20,139 bases of DNA from positions 1-20,139 of the IMG/VR virus record IMGVR_UViG_3300048928_000664. One strand, given 5' to 3'. Below, one piece after another: positions 1 through 7,769 of this stretch. Position numbers and translations under genes: made by a program. The notes beneath the pieces were generated by a model that did not search any database, was not told where the DNA came from, and saw nothing but the letters and a program-made list of their open reading frames with translations. This DNA comes from a virus. The first letter of the stretch is position 1. Every line of letters begins with the position of its first letter.

Positions 1-288
1 ATGGCTCGAAAGACAACTCTGACCACCTCGAACGTATACCCGCTGTTCATACCCGAGGACGAACTCGCCGTAGCGATTTTGGGTGCCGCAAGGGCTCACG
101 AGTGGAACCGGATCTTGGGTGCCCTTGAACAAGACTACAAGACACCGTTCCCCTCGGTGAACAAGCGAATGGGTGGCGTCTTCTGGCCTCACGTGATCGA
201 GTATTTCAGCAATGTGTTGAGTTCGGACAAGGCCAACGAGGCAATGATGGAGCGCTTTCGAAACGACCCTCGGCGTCCCATTCGCTAA
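1..288 (+). CDS. small winged-helix-like protein (hypothetical)
   Basis: A 95-residue protein whose ATG is the first base of the window, so an upstream start cannot be excluded. Residues about 18-72 (acidic PEDELA, then LGALEQDY, FPSVNKRMGG and FWPHVIEYF) resemble the small winged-helix proteins common in rhizobial prophages, where a helix pair is followed by a beta-wing carrying G-G/R and a W-P-x-V helix. Such proteins usually bind DNA, but no target is known here. It points rightward, against the phage structural operon, and is followed by another rightward gene after 43 bases. The family assignment is by eye; the function is unknown. Confidence 0.5.
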   Translation: MARKTTLTTSNVYPLFIPEDELAVAILGAARAHEWNRILGALEQDYKTPFPSVNKRMGGVFWPHVIEYFSNVLSSDKANEAMMERFRNDPRRPIR

Positions 289-331
289 CCTCGAATTAAA
301 CGCTACTTTTCTGAATCAGCGAGCGGCCGGC

Positions 332-910
332 ATGGATATCACTACATCAGCGACGGCTGCCGCTCTGAGGGTCGGGCTGAATATCCTCGTTGGTCGTCGA
401 CGGCCCGAGATTGAATTTTATTATCACGTCCACAATGAGTATCGGCCACCCGACGAGATGCCCGCACGAACAATAAACGTTGCGAAGAACTTCAGCTTCA
501 ACGTGCCATCGACGACGCACCGACGGCACGAAATTTATGTATCGTTCTACGCGGTCAACATAGGAAGCAGTCGCGCTGAAGCGATAGTTTTCAGCATAGA
601 AAACGATTTTAAAAAACGTGGAATAAGTGGCTTTGGTAAAGTCTTCGGTACACCATTGAAGCAAATGGCACCCGGACAATCGTCATATTTGTGTAGGCTT
701 GAAGAGCGGGATCTCTATCCACATGAGCCTGATCCTGAACGATCGACCGATTTTGTTCTAAAAGCATCGTACGAAGCAGCCCACTCTTTGCTTAATTGGT
801 TGCCAAGATGGTGGGCGCGCTTCAGGCGCCGGAGTCAGTATACGACCAACTTCACGTTCGATCCGCAAAATATCGCCACCGATTTGCCGCCACCGACCTA
901 CAACGGCTAG
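332..910 (+). CDS. hypothetical accessory (moron-like) protein
   Basis: A 192-residue protein that I do not recognise. It has no signal peptide. The middle (about residues 65-120) alternates hydrophobic residues and contains V-N-I-G-S-S-R-A-E-A, as in beta-sandwich domains. The C-terminal part has a Trp/Arg-rich stretch (NWLPRWWARFRRR) that could be a basic surface or membrane-contacting helix. The DNA is visibly richer in A and T than the structural genes. It runs opposite to the tail genes, and its TAG stop interlocks with the stop of the leftward gene through a shared CTAG at 907-910. Position, orientation and composition fit a cargo gene acquired by the phage; the role is unknown. Confidence 0.6.
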   Translation: MDITTSATAAALRVGLNILVGRRRPEIEFYYHVHNEYRPPDEMPARTINVAKNFSFNVPSTTHRRHEIYVSFYAVNIGSSRAEAIVFSIENDFKKRGISGFGKVFGTPLKQMAPGQSSYLCRLEERDLYPHEPDPERSTDFVLKASYEAAHSLLNWLPRWWARFRRRSQYTTNFTFDPQNIATDLPPPTYNG

Positions 911-1353
911 GGAAACAGTGCATCGAATAGGGCAGGCGTCAGTGGTCGGGTGGAAACATCCGACTGCCCCGCTGCCTTCCGGAAGGCTCCCATGATGTCG
1001 CCGCTCGACGGCGGCGCCTTCGCTTCTGGCTGCGAATCCTTGCCGGCAGCGTCCCGCGCCGTCTCCAAAAAAACACCGTCGAGCGCCCGCAGCATCTCGA
1101 ACTCGAACGGCCGGATCGGCTCGCGAGCCATCCGCGCATAGGCTTCGATCTCGGCGTTGCCCAACGGGTTCGGACCGAAGCCGTTGCCGGTCCGGGCCAT
1201 ATTCAAAGCCAGGAACAGCCCCCAGACCCGCTGACCGGCGATCGGGACTTCGGGTGCGTCGGGGCTTTCGGCCTCTCCGGGGTGGGTAAGTTGCCATCTC
1301 AGGACGGCAGAGAGCCTCGCCAGGAGCCACTGAGCGTCAATCACGCAGTTCAT
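907..1353 (-). CDS. phage tail assembly chaperone-like protein
   Basis: A 148-residue protein, the last gene of the leftward structural operon. Residues about 40-100 carry W-G-L-F-L-A-L, G-F-G-P-N-P-L, A-E-I-E-A-Y-A-R and E-M-L-R-A-L-D. This pattern resembles small phage proteins annotated as tail assembly chaperones (lambda gpG/GT role: keeping the tape measure soluble). The C-terminal 40 residues are low complexity. The ATG at 1353 is three bases past the preceding stop, so translation is probably coupled. A chaperone normally precedes the tape measure, and here the gene follows it by one gene, so the assignment is tentative. The overlapping frame at 758-1330 is a shadow. Confidence 0.5.
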   Translation of the reverse strand: MNCVIDAQWLLARLSAVLRWQLTHPGEAESPDAPEVPIAGQRVWGLFLALNMARTGNGFGPNPLGNAEIEAYARMAREPIRPFEFEMLRALDGVFLETARDAAGKDSQPEAKAPPSSGDIMGAFRKAAGQSDVSTRPLTPALFDALFP

Positions 1354-1356
1354 CCC

Positions 1357-1824
1357 TCAGAACTCCGGCGGCGTGGCAGCGAAGTCGATGACCGTCGTGG
1401 TGGGGGTCAGCGTCACGGATGCATCGGTGTAATGCCTGATCCCAACTTCCATGAACAGCGCCTCCAATTCCCGTCGGACCTCGACCGGCGTCTCAAGCCA
1501 CTTTTTGAACGAGGCTCTGGGCACGAAATCGATTTCATATGAGAGGTTCGGGAAGAATTCGCCGGTCAGGTCGACACCGTCGGGATCGAGGATTTTCCCG
1601 ACCTTGGGACGGTCGTGGTAGCGCGGCACAAACCGGCTCAGAACAGGGTGGCGGTGAGCCATCTGGTAGGCCCTTTCCTCCGACCAGAACGTCGTCTTGA
1701 TGAAATCGCGAGGGTAGCCCTTTGTTTTGAATACCTTGATCGCACGCCCGGCATCTTGATCGACGAAGATCACCGCGTTGCTGCCTTGGTCAAAGTACCG
1801 AAAATTGGTGCCTTCGATTATCAT
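1357..1824 (-). CDS. miniature protein-kinase-like protein in tail module
   Basis: A 155-residue protein just after the tape measure; its ATG overlaps the tape-measure stop (ATGA, 1821-1824). Kinase-like landmarks occur in the right order: a glycine-loop-like segment (FDQGSNAVIFV, residues 11-21), an A-I-K motif with K30, a helix with E49/E50 as candidate alpha-C glutamate, a hinge-like E-I-D-F (97-100), then H131-Y-T-D134 like an H-x-D catalytic loop, and V-I-D147-F-A like the DFG site. The Asn usually five residues after the catalytic Asp is not seen and there is no room for a full C-lobe, so it may be a pseudokinase or a small-molecule kinase relative. The fold is inferred from motifs only. 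Its place in the tail operon suggests late expression. Confidence 0.5.
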   Translation of the reverse strand: MIIEGTNFRYFDQGSNAVIFVDQDAGRAIKVFKTKGYPRDFIKTTFWSEERAYQMAHRHPVLSRFVPRYHDRPKVGKILDPDGVDLTGEFFPNLSYEIDFVPRASFKKWLETPVEVRRELEALFMEVGIRHYTDASVTLTPTTTVIDFAATPPEF

Positions 1825-4016
1825 AGCTGGCGCTGCTTTCTGGCTGTGGTCACTGCCGCGACGACGCGGGATGGAAGTTCGGCCTTCAGTTGTGCAAGTT
1901 GCTGCTGCACCCGCGCAAGACCGGCGGCATCGGCCCCTGTGGCGTCGATGGTGATCGTGACTGGGGCGGTGATGCTTCCGCCGCTCGAACCGCCCCTCGC
2001 CATAGCCATCGACACGTCGTGCGGGATGACCTGCGCGCCCGAAGGCAGGTTCACGATCTCGCCGCCCTTCTCGTTGATCCGAGCGAGACCGCCCGGAGCA
2101 TTGTCGGTGCCGGTAGCGAACTGAGGCATGGAGTAGCTGCCGATGCCGATGTTCCCCGTGGAGCCGGAGAGGACGGTGCCGCCCGCGTTGGGGTTGCTGC
2201 CGCCGAGACCAAACAGCGACATCAGGCCGCCGCCGGATGATCCGCCGAAAGCGGATTTCCAGAGGTTGTCGGCAGCGATACCGGCGAGCTTGTCGGCCAC
2301 TTTGCCGAGTGCGCTCAATCCCGCACTACCCCACGACTGCCAAAAGCCGACGCCGCTTCGAAGGTTTTGGCCGACCTCGACAAACATGCCAGAATTTATC
2401 GACTGTCCAAGGTCAGACATGGCACGCAGACTGTTGTTGAACCGCATGGCGGCTGCCTCGCTGCTCGCAAGCGCCGCGGGGATATCGTCGCCATAGATGC
2501 CCTTCAGCCGGGACGCGATCTGCAGATCCTCAGAAGTGAGGAATGCGCTGCCGCGGTCGAACTTCATCTCGGCAGCGACCTTGGCTTTCTCCAATGCCGT
2601 TGCGGCGTCGCCGGCGTCCTGCGCCAGATCCTGTATCTTGTCCCTCATCGCCTGCGTCATGGGCAGGCCGGCCTGCTGTGCCGCGGTCAGCAACTGAGCC
2701 TCGGCGCGTAGTTCGCCGAGAGCGCCGGCGCCGAGACCGACGGCCTTGGTGTCAGCCTCGGTTCGGGTGGTATGCTTCTGTACCGCCTCAGTCGCACGGT
2801 CGAATTGGTCGGCCGTTTCCGCTTTGGCTTCAGTTGGGTTCTTGGACGCGTCGCCCCGCACCGCCGACTGGATATCGGTCGCCTGCTGCATCCCTCGCGT
2901 GACGTTGCCATGGTTTTGAAGCGCAGCGCGAAGCTTGGCATTGGAATCGACGGACGCGATATCGACAGGATCGCTGGAAATGCCAAGCGACATCTCGGAC
3001 GCCTTGCGGCTTTCCGGCGTTGTTGTTGCGTTGGTGATCGACGTCCAGACGTCGGCGCCGCCGATCTTCTTGGCAAACCAGTCCGGCACCTTGTTCAGGG
3101 CCGTGTAGAGTTGCGTGGCATAGCCGACCGCAGCCGCAAGCTCCTCGGTGATGCTCACCCAGTTGGCGTGGTAATTCATGCCCAGCTTGGCAAGATCTTC
3201 CTGAACCGGCTTCCACTTGTCTTCCAGCGTCTTCTGCGCCGCGTCCATGCGCTCCTTGAGTTCGATCGCGCGGCCGACATCCTCCGGGGAAATGATCTGC
3301 GACTTGTTGAGCGCGTCGGCACGCGCCAGCATGTCGTCGAGATAACCGCTGTTCTTCTGCAGCGCCGCTGCCACCGGTGCGCCAAATGCTTTGCCGGCGA
3401 TATCCAGGGCTGCGAGACGCTCGCCCTTGTCCAGTGCTTCGCTGATCAGCTTGGCGGTCGCGCGCAGCTTGCCCTCGGTATCGGTCGATAGGCCAAGCGC
3501 GGCCGGACCGCTGTTGCCACTGAAGTTGCCGGCCTTGGTCAATTCGTTGAGGCGCTGCTGCAGGTCGCTGCCACCCAGCTTGTCGGTCGAGGCCTCATTG
3601 AACCGCTTCAACGCAGCGGTGACTTCGTCGATCGACAGAGCAGCCGCCGGACCGGTCTTCGTGAAACGCTGGAAAAAGTCGGTTGAGACGCCGGTGCCTT
3701 CGGCCTTGGCCGCGACGGCGTTGAATTCCTCGATCTGCTTTTTGGCAAGATCGACTGCGTAGGCCAGCACCTTGAACGTATCGACCACCACGGTGACGCC
3801 GAGCGCGATCGGACCGAGCACGCCGAGGACGCGACCAAATGCGAGCGTAGCGCCGCCGGCGGCACCCTGCGTCGCCAGCCATCCAGCATTCATTTTGATG
3901 ACTTGGGCGGTGATGCCGCGGACGGCGTGGCCAGCAAGCGCGCTGGTCTGCTCCATGTCTTGTTTGAATTTGCTGGTGTCGGCGCGGACGGGAATATTAA
4001 GGGCGGGTACGCTCAA
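1821..4016 (-). CDS. phage tail tape measure protein
   Basis: A 731-residue protein, the longest in the structural operon. It sets tail length and is expelled during DNA injection. The N-terminus (VRADTSKFKQDMEQ) is typical of the start of tape-measure proteins; residues about 50-78 are strongly hydrophobic; the centre is Ala-rich and helical; and the C-terminus has the G-G-L-A-R-I-N-E-K-G-G-E-I-V followed by L-P-S-G-A-Q-V-I-P motif common in siphophage tape measures. By the rule of about 1.5 angstrom per residue the tail would be near 110 nm. The start is TTG at 4016, overlapping the preceding stop (TTGA). Several long rightward frames inside it are shadows. Confidence 0.9.
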   Translation of the reverse strand: MSVPALNIPVRADTSKFKQDMEQTSALAGHAVRGITAQVIKMNAGWLATQGAAGGATLAFGRVLGVLGPIALGVTVVVDTFKVLAYAVDLAKKQIEEFNAVAAKAEGTGVSTDFFQRFTKTGPAAALSIDEVTAALKRFNEASTDKLGGSDLQQRLNELTKAGNFSGNSGPAALGLSTDTEGKLRATAKLISEALDKGERLAALDIAGKAFGAPVAAALQKNSGYLDDMLARADALNKSQIISPEDVGRAIELKERMDAAQKTLEDKWKPVQEDLAKLGMNYHANWVSITEELAAAVGYATQLYTALNKVPDWFAKKIGGADVWTSITNATTTPESRKASEMSLGISSDPVDIASVDSNAKLRAALQNHGNVTRGMQQATDIQSAVRGDASKNPTEAKAETADQFDRATEAVQKHTTRTEADTKAVGLGAGALGELRAEAQLLTAAQQAGLPMTQAMRDKIQDLAQDAGDAATALEKAKVAAEMKFDRGSAFLTSEDLQIASRLKGIYGDDIPAALASSEAAAMRFNNSLRAMSDLGQSINSGMFVEVGQNLRSGVGFWQSWGSAGLSALGKVADKLAGIAADNLWKSAFGGSSGGGLMSLFGLGGSNPNAGGTVLSGSTGNIGIGSYSMPQFATGTDNAPGGLARINEKGGEIVNLPSGAQVIPHDVSMAMARGGSSGGSITAPVTITIDATGADAAGLARVQQQLAQLKAELPSRVVAAVTTARKQRQL

Positions 4017-4393
4017 TTGCTTGCTCCCACGAACAGGTCAGCCAAGACGCCAAAGGCAATCACGGCGTTCTGGTGAATCGGCCGGTTGCGCACGAACTCC
4101 TCGACCAGCGCATCAGCCTCGCCGAACTTGATGCCACCGCCCCAAAGGCCGTAGAGCAGCACGCGCTCGATGTCGGGCAGCGAATAGACGCCTTCCTGGA
4201 AACGGCGAAAGCATGCGGCCGGAGTGTCGCCGAACTGGCCACGCAGCGGCTCCAGCGTGAATACGCCGGTACGGGTCCGCAGTATCTTCACCGCCTCCGG
4301 ATCGCCGTTGAGCACTTTCAGCACTCGCGGATCGTTCAGATTAAAGACGTGGACGCCGCCGGCCCAAGTCACTTCGCGTGCGCACTGATTCAT
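4013..4393 (-). CDS. GTA-like tail assembly protein (phage_TAC_11 type)
   Basis: A 126-residue protein just before the tape measure, the usual slot for the tail chaperone of gene-transfer-agent-like phages. It resembles that family: an early beta-hairpin region with G-G-V-H-V-F-N-L, then T-L-E-P-L-R, a region F-R-R-F-Q-E-G-V-Y-S-L-P-D-I-E-R-V-L-L-Y-G-L-W-G-G-G, and a helical tail. The start was placed at the ATG at 4393 because it overlaps the stop of the preceding gene (ATGA, 4390-4393) and because upstream residues in the frame look unlike the family. Expected role: loading or solubilising the tape measure during tail assembly. Confidence 0.7.
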   Translation of the reverse strand: MNQCAREVTWAGGVHVFNLNDPRVLKVLNGDPEAVKILRTRTGVFTLEPLRGQFGDTPAACFRRFQEGVYSLPDIERVLLYGLWGGGIKFGEADALVEEFVRNRPIHQNAVIAFGVLADLFVGASN

Positions 4394-4794
4394 TTGATTG
4401 CCTTTCCAACCGCGTCTGCGATTGCCTGTTGAATGCCGTCGCGTTTCTCGCGATAGGTCGGCCAAAAGAACGGACGCGCGTGCTGTCGGCTGGTGCCGAA
4501 TTCGAACGCCTCGCCATAGTCGAAATCGACGCCGCTACCGTCGCGGACATCACCGGTGGTCGCGTCACCGCCTGCCTGCACGATCCACTCAAGGTCATCA
4601 GCGCCCGGAACGACGGTGCATGATGCCTCCAGGTCGCCGGTGTCCGCTGGTGCCTGTTCCAGCCGCTGCAGCGCAGACCGCTGCGCATCGGACAGCATCT
4701 GTGCCTGTTCGCGGACCGCGCCACTCAGTTCGGCTCGGATCTGATCCGGCAGCGCGTTGAGATAGCGGTCCAGTTCTGCGATATCGTCAGCCAT
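4390..4794 (-). CDS. HK97 gp10-like head-tail / tail completion protein
   Basis: A 134-residue protein resembling the HK97 gp10 family of neck and tail completion proteins. It has helical N-terminal residues 5-40 (LDRYLNALPDQIRAEL), an A-P-x-D-T-G-x-L-E motif near residue 50, and the characteristic Y-G-E-A-F-E-F-G-T then A-R-P-F-F-W-P near 100-120, followed by a terminal amphipathic helix. The start at 4794 is preferred over 4890 because it has a purine-rich ribosome site (GGAGAAAGG) and gives the usual family length; the upstream extension is hydrophobic and unrelated. It overlaps the next gene by ATGA. A 261-base gap with a rightward small gene separates it from the large terminase. Confidence 0.8.
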   Translation of the reverse strand: MADDIAELDRYLNALPDQIRAELSGAVREQAQMLSDAQRSALQRLEQAPADTGDLEASCTVVPGADDLEWIVQAGGDATTGDVRDGSGVDFDYGEAFEFGTSRQHARPFFWPTYREKRDGIQQAIADAVGKAIK

Positions 4795-4861
4795 TTTTTC
4801 GCCTTTCTCCCCTGAAACGATCGGCTTTTCGACAATCAATATTAGCAAAAGGAATATTTTG

Positions 4862-5047
4862 ATGACGCAGGTGACCGACTTTACGGACAAGCTTCACAAC
4901 CGCGCCTCGATCGGACTGCGGGACCACATCAAGGCTAATCTTTCGCCTATTGATGCTGCCTCGGTCTCTGCAGATTATGAATTGCGATATCGCAATGAGC
5001 GACATGACAATGTCTTGCGGCTGCTTAAGGACCGAATGCGCGATTAG
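4862..5047 (+). CDS. small moron-like protein between terL and gp10 genes
   Basis: A 61-residue hydrophilic protein (MTQVTDFTDKLHNR at the start, RHDNVLRLLKDRMRD at the end). It sits in the only sizeable gap of the structural operon and points against it. The ATG at 4862 follows AAGGAA by seven bases; a TTG one codon earlier is possible. The upstream 60 bases are A/T-rich compared with the surroundings. I recognise no family. Small genes in opposite orientation between conserved structural genes are typical of morons, which are often expressed in the lysogen. It could instead be a chance frame; the good ribosome site and the fit to the gap argue for a gene. Confidence 0.45.
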   Translation: MTQVTDFTDKLHNRASIGLRDHIKANLSPIDAASVSADYELRYRNERHDNVLRLLKDRMRD

Positions 5048-5055
5048 TATCGCCA

Positions 5056-6681
5056 TCAAAAATATCCCATTTCTTCGGTCCAATCTTGGCGGTCGTACAT
5101 CGATTTGACTTCGCCTGCGGACGCGCGCGACACAGCCATCCACGATGCAGATGCGCCATCAATGCGGTCTGTACTCTTGCCCTTGTGCATCGTGCGATTG
5201 TTGTTGCTGTCGGTGTGGATGGCGACGTTGCCGAAGCACCAGCGCAGTACAGGATGCCCGGCATGGATAAAGCGTCCACCCAAGATCACTTTTTCCAGGT
5301 CGTTCAGCGCCGGCGACTGGGTGATCCATCCCTGTCGCATCGTGGCGGTTGGTAGGCCGTCCTCGGTTAGCGGACCCAGAACAGCAGAACTGTACGCCGG
5401 GTCAGCGACGATCTCTCGAACGTCAAACCGCTTGCAGAGCGCTCGAATGTGGTTCTCGACGACTTTGTTGTCGATGTAGGCGCCCGGCGTTGGCTCGATG
5501 AAACCATCTTCCGCCCAAGTGACGTAATTGACGCCATCTTGATCGGCCCTCTTGCGCAAATCGTCCTCAGGACAAAAGAAGTGAGGTATGATCAAGTAGT
5601 CGTCGCCGTTGCGCACGCACGCCAAGACGCAGGTCAGGTCCGTCGTGGTTGACATATCGATGCCAATCCAGCACGGCAGCCCATCCAGATCGGGCGGCAG
5701 CGGCCGGTTGCCCAAGTCGTAGATATCCATGTCGACGAAGGGCGATGTCGATTTGTCCAGCCATACGTTGAATTTCAACTGGCGAAGACTATCTCGCTCG
5801 CCGGGACTGGTGGCTGCGCGCTTAACATGGCGATGGAAGCCAGCGATTGACGGATACCCGTGCGCCACGCCTGGATTCACCCTGCGCCACGCTTCCTCGC
5901 TGGTCTGATCCACCTTCGAGTCGGATTCGAACAACACCGGCAAGACGGACGGGTCGATGATCTCGCCCCGAGCCACCTTGCGCGCGTTGTCGATGGTCTC
6001 CCAAGCGATGTTGTCCTGACCGCGGCCGGCGGTGGTCGCGACGACCATCAGCGTGTCGTCCACCTTGTCCAGTCCGGTGGTCAGTGCTTCCCAGAGCAAG
6101 CGCGATGGCCAGACGTGCAATTCGTCGGCCAGCACGAACACCGGCGTCGAACCGTGCTGCCGAGCGGCATCTGATGAAACAACCTCCAGCGCCGACCCCT
6201 CGCGCGCATACTCGATGCGCTTGGCCGAATTGAAGGGATCATGAACCTTGGTCGCCTTCACCAAGCGCTTGTCGGCCTGGACAATCCCTCGCGCCTCCTT
6301 GAACGCGATGCCGGCTTGCTTACGATCGCTCGCGGCGAACACCGCTTCTCCGCCGGTCACCTTCTCCGGACCGATTGTGTGGAGCAGCGCCAGCCCAGCC
6401 GCGAACGACGTTTTGCGATTGCCCCGCGGCACGAGGATGACGACTGTGTTGACGATCCGGGTGCCGTCAGCGTGGCGCGGCCCGTAGACGCGGCGCACGA
6501 TGCGCTCTTGCCAGAAGTCGAGTTGAAACTGTCGCTTGGGCAGCGTGCTCTTGGGATGCTTCAACGCGCGCAGGAAACGGACCGCGCGCTCGCCGAAACC
6601 AAATGGGTCCGGAATATCTGAGCCGTCGTAAATCCAGTTAGGAAATGTTGAGCGGATTGTCGCTGTCGTCATCATTCTCAT
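5056..6681 (-). CDS. terminase large subunit (Terminase_1 / HK97 type)
   Basis: A 541-residue ATPase-nuclease that packages phage DNA into proheads. The Walker A-like motif VPRGNRKTS lies at residues 84-92, the Walker B VFVLADELH at 181-189 with D186 and E187, a T-T-A-G-R coupling motif near 216-220, and the C-terminal RNase H-like nuclease begins at WIGIDMSTTTDLT (338-350) with D342 and D348 as likely metal ligands. Length is normal for the family. It overlaps the small terminase gene by 44 bases. It is unusual that the terminase pair lies downstream of the head-tail connector genes rather than upstream of the portal. ATGs at 6675 and 6672 are alternative starts. Confidence 0.95.
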   Translation of the reverse strand: MRMMTTATIRSTFPNWIYDGSDIPDPFGFGERAVRFLRALKHPKSTLPKRQFQLDFWQERIVRRVYGPRHADGTRIVNTVVILVPRGNRKTSFAAGLALLHTIGPEKVTGGEAVFAASDRKQAGIAFKEARGIVQADKRLVKATKVHDPFNSAKRIEYAREGSALEVVSSDAARQHGSTPVFVLADELHVWPSRLLWEALTTGLDKVDDTLMVVATTAGRGQDNIAWETIDNARKVARGEIIDPSVLPVLFESDSKVDQTSEEAWRRVNPGVAHGYPSIAGFHRHVKRAATSPGERDSLRQLKFNVWLDKSTSPFVDMDIYDLGNRPLPPDLDGLPCWIGIDMSTTTDLTCVLACVRNGDDYLIIPHFFCPEDDLRKRADQDGVNYVTWAEDGFIEPTPGAYIDNKVVENHIRALCKRFDVREIVADPAYSSAVLGPLTEDGLPTATMRQGWITQSPALNDLEKVILGGRFIHAGHPVLRWCFGNVAIHTDSNNNRTMHKGKSTDRIDGASASWMAVSRASAGEVKSMYDRQDWTEEMGYF

Positions 6682-7018
6682 CGTTTCGGATCGTCGGTCG
6701 CGAGCGTGACACCGGCGTCAAACCAAGTTCGGCGGCAAGCTGGCGTGCGGTCTGCATCGCCTTATCCTGCATGCGCACGAAGACTGGATCGATGCCGCCC
6801 GCCTGGAGAGTCCGCTCAATCTCACGAATGCGGCCGGTGGCGACGCAGTACGATTCAAGCCCGCCAAGATCGGCGATCGTGAGGATGCGTCGCTCGACCA
6901 GGCTGGGAAACACACGCTTCCATTCGGCCTTGGCGTCCTTGGACATCCAGGATGGTGCCGATCGGCTGCGGTCAATGGCACCGCCGTCGGTTTGGATCTT
7001 GGGTTTGGTACCCTTCAT
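6638..7018 (-). CDS. terminase small subunit (P27 family)
   Basis: A 126-residue DNA-recognition subunit of the packaging terminase. After a basic N-terminus, residues about 23-65 (W-M-S-K-D-A-K-A-E-W-K-R-V, then L-V-E-R-R-I-L-T-I-A-D-L and Y-C-V-A-T-G-R) match the P27-type small terminases, and the end is acidic (NDENDDDSDN). The start is the ATG at 7018, which overlaps the stop of the preceding gene (ATGA, 7015-7018); upstream residues in the frame overlap that gene and are not family-like. It works with the large terminase encoded directly downstream. Confidence 0.85.
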   Translation of the reverse strand: MKGTKPKIQTDGGAIDRSRSAPSWMSKDAKAEWKRVFPSLVERRILTIADLGGLESYCVATGRIREIERTLQAGGIDPVFVRMQDKAMQTARQLAAELGLTPVSRSRPTIRNDENDDDSDNPLNIS

Positions 7019-7338
7019 GGCGCCGCCCCCGTCGAGAGAGTGCGCAGTTCCAGCGCCTGACGGCGGCCGATCTCGCGGGTCTCTTTCAGATTGTGGATGA
7101 CGCCCTGGTAAATGACGCGGTCCGCGTTCGTCACGCCGTCCAGCCAATGGACACGGAACACCACAGCGGTCTCGTCGGCCGCGCCTGCACCGCGGATGAA
7201 CTCCTCGGTGGATGCCTTGATGATCTGCGCGCGCAACGTCGCGACGACGGACCAGGTCTCAACAGGGGTGCCGGCGGGATCAATCGTGGTGGTGGAACGC
7301 TGAATCGCGATGGTGCGGTCCATGGTACCGGCCCTCAT
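7015..7338 (-). CDS. phage head-tail joining / head closure protein
   Basis: A 107-residue protein of the head-tail joining (HK97 gp9 / SPP1 gp16-like) type. It has the standard pattern: an R-T-I-A-I-Q-R-S start, then D-P-A-G-T-P-V-E-T-W-S-V-V-A-T-L-R-A near residues 19-36, an E-E-F-I-R-G-A-G-A motif, a F-R-V-H-W-L-D strand and a late beta segment. It should form a ring that closes the filled capsid and docks the tail. The ATG at 7338 overlaps the preceding stop by ATGA; an ATG five codons later is possible. It is followed by the small terminase instead of tail genes, which is unusual. Confidence 0.8.
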   Translation of the reverse strand: MRAGTMDRTIAIQRSTTTIDPAGTPVETWSVVATLRAQIIKASTEEFIRGAGAADETAVVFRVHWLDGVTNADRVIYQGVIHNLKETREIGRRQALELRTLSTGAAP

Positions 7339-7769
7339 ATCGTCACGCTCCAACGCTGCTGAACTAGGGTGCTGACCACCATGACGCCGTGGGAGGTCTC
7401 GCCGTCGGGATCCCTCATGAACCGGGACGACTCGACGTGGCAATCAGTGGCGGCATAGTCAGGATCCGCGAGGTCGAGCGCCCGCACGCGACCAACTGAC
7501 CGTCGGATAGCGTCGCTGATCGCTTTGACACCTGCCAAGCTGGGTTCCTTTTTCCAGATGTGGATCGTGCTGTAGACGCGGACGTAATCGCGTTTGATCG
7601 TGAGTTTTGCATCCACCACCTGGTCCTCACCGAGCACGATGGATGGGCTTGGTGCGGGACGCTGGTTGTGGTCGAGGATGCTGTTTGCCGGAACCAGGGT
7701 AGTGACGGCCGGCGTGGCGATGAAACGGGCGCGCAACGCTATCTGGACCGCAGCGCTCGGATCACTCAC
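7335..7769 (-). CDS. DUF3168-type tail completion protein
   Basis: A 144-residue protein of the DUF3168 type. Features are P-S-A-A-V-Q-I-A-L-R-A-R-F at the N-terminus, S-I-V-L-G-E-D-Q, a central Y-S-T-I-H-I-W-K-K-E-P-S-L-A-G-V-K segment and a C-terminal strand containing H-G-V-M-V-V-S-T-L-V. Family members occupy the neck or tail terminator position. The start is probably GTG at 7769: it lies directly at the stop of the connector gene and leaves a family-like N-terminus, whereas the longer frame to 7844 lies inside that gene. It overlaps the next gene by ATGA. Confidence 0.75.
   Translation of the reverse strand: MSDPSAAVQIALRARFIATPAVTTLVPANSILDHNQRPAPSPSIVLGEDQVVDAKLTIKRDYVRVYSTIHIWKKEPSLAGVKAISDAIRRSVGRVRALDLADPDYAATDCHVESSRFMRDPDGETSHGVMVVSTLVQQRWSVTI

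Noticed and set aside
758-1330. 190-residue leftward frame
   Set aside because: It is the same DNA as the 907-1353 gene in another frame, Arg/Gly/Pro-rich, and cuts into the rightward gene at 332-910.
2772-3491. 239-residue rightward frame
   Set aside because: Antisense to the tape measure gene and without recognisable domain or ribosome site.
4795-4890. N-terminal extension of the gp10-like protein with a hydrophobic segment (signal peptide)
   Set aside because: The segment precedes a better start at 4794 with a ribosome site, overlaps the opposite-strand small gene, and is not part of the family.
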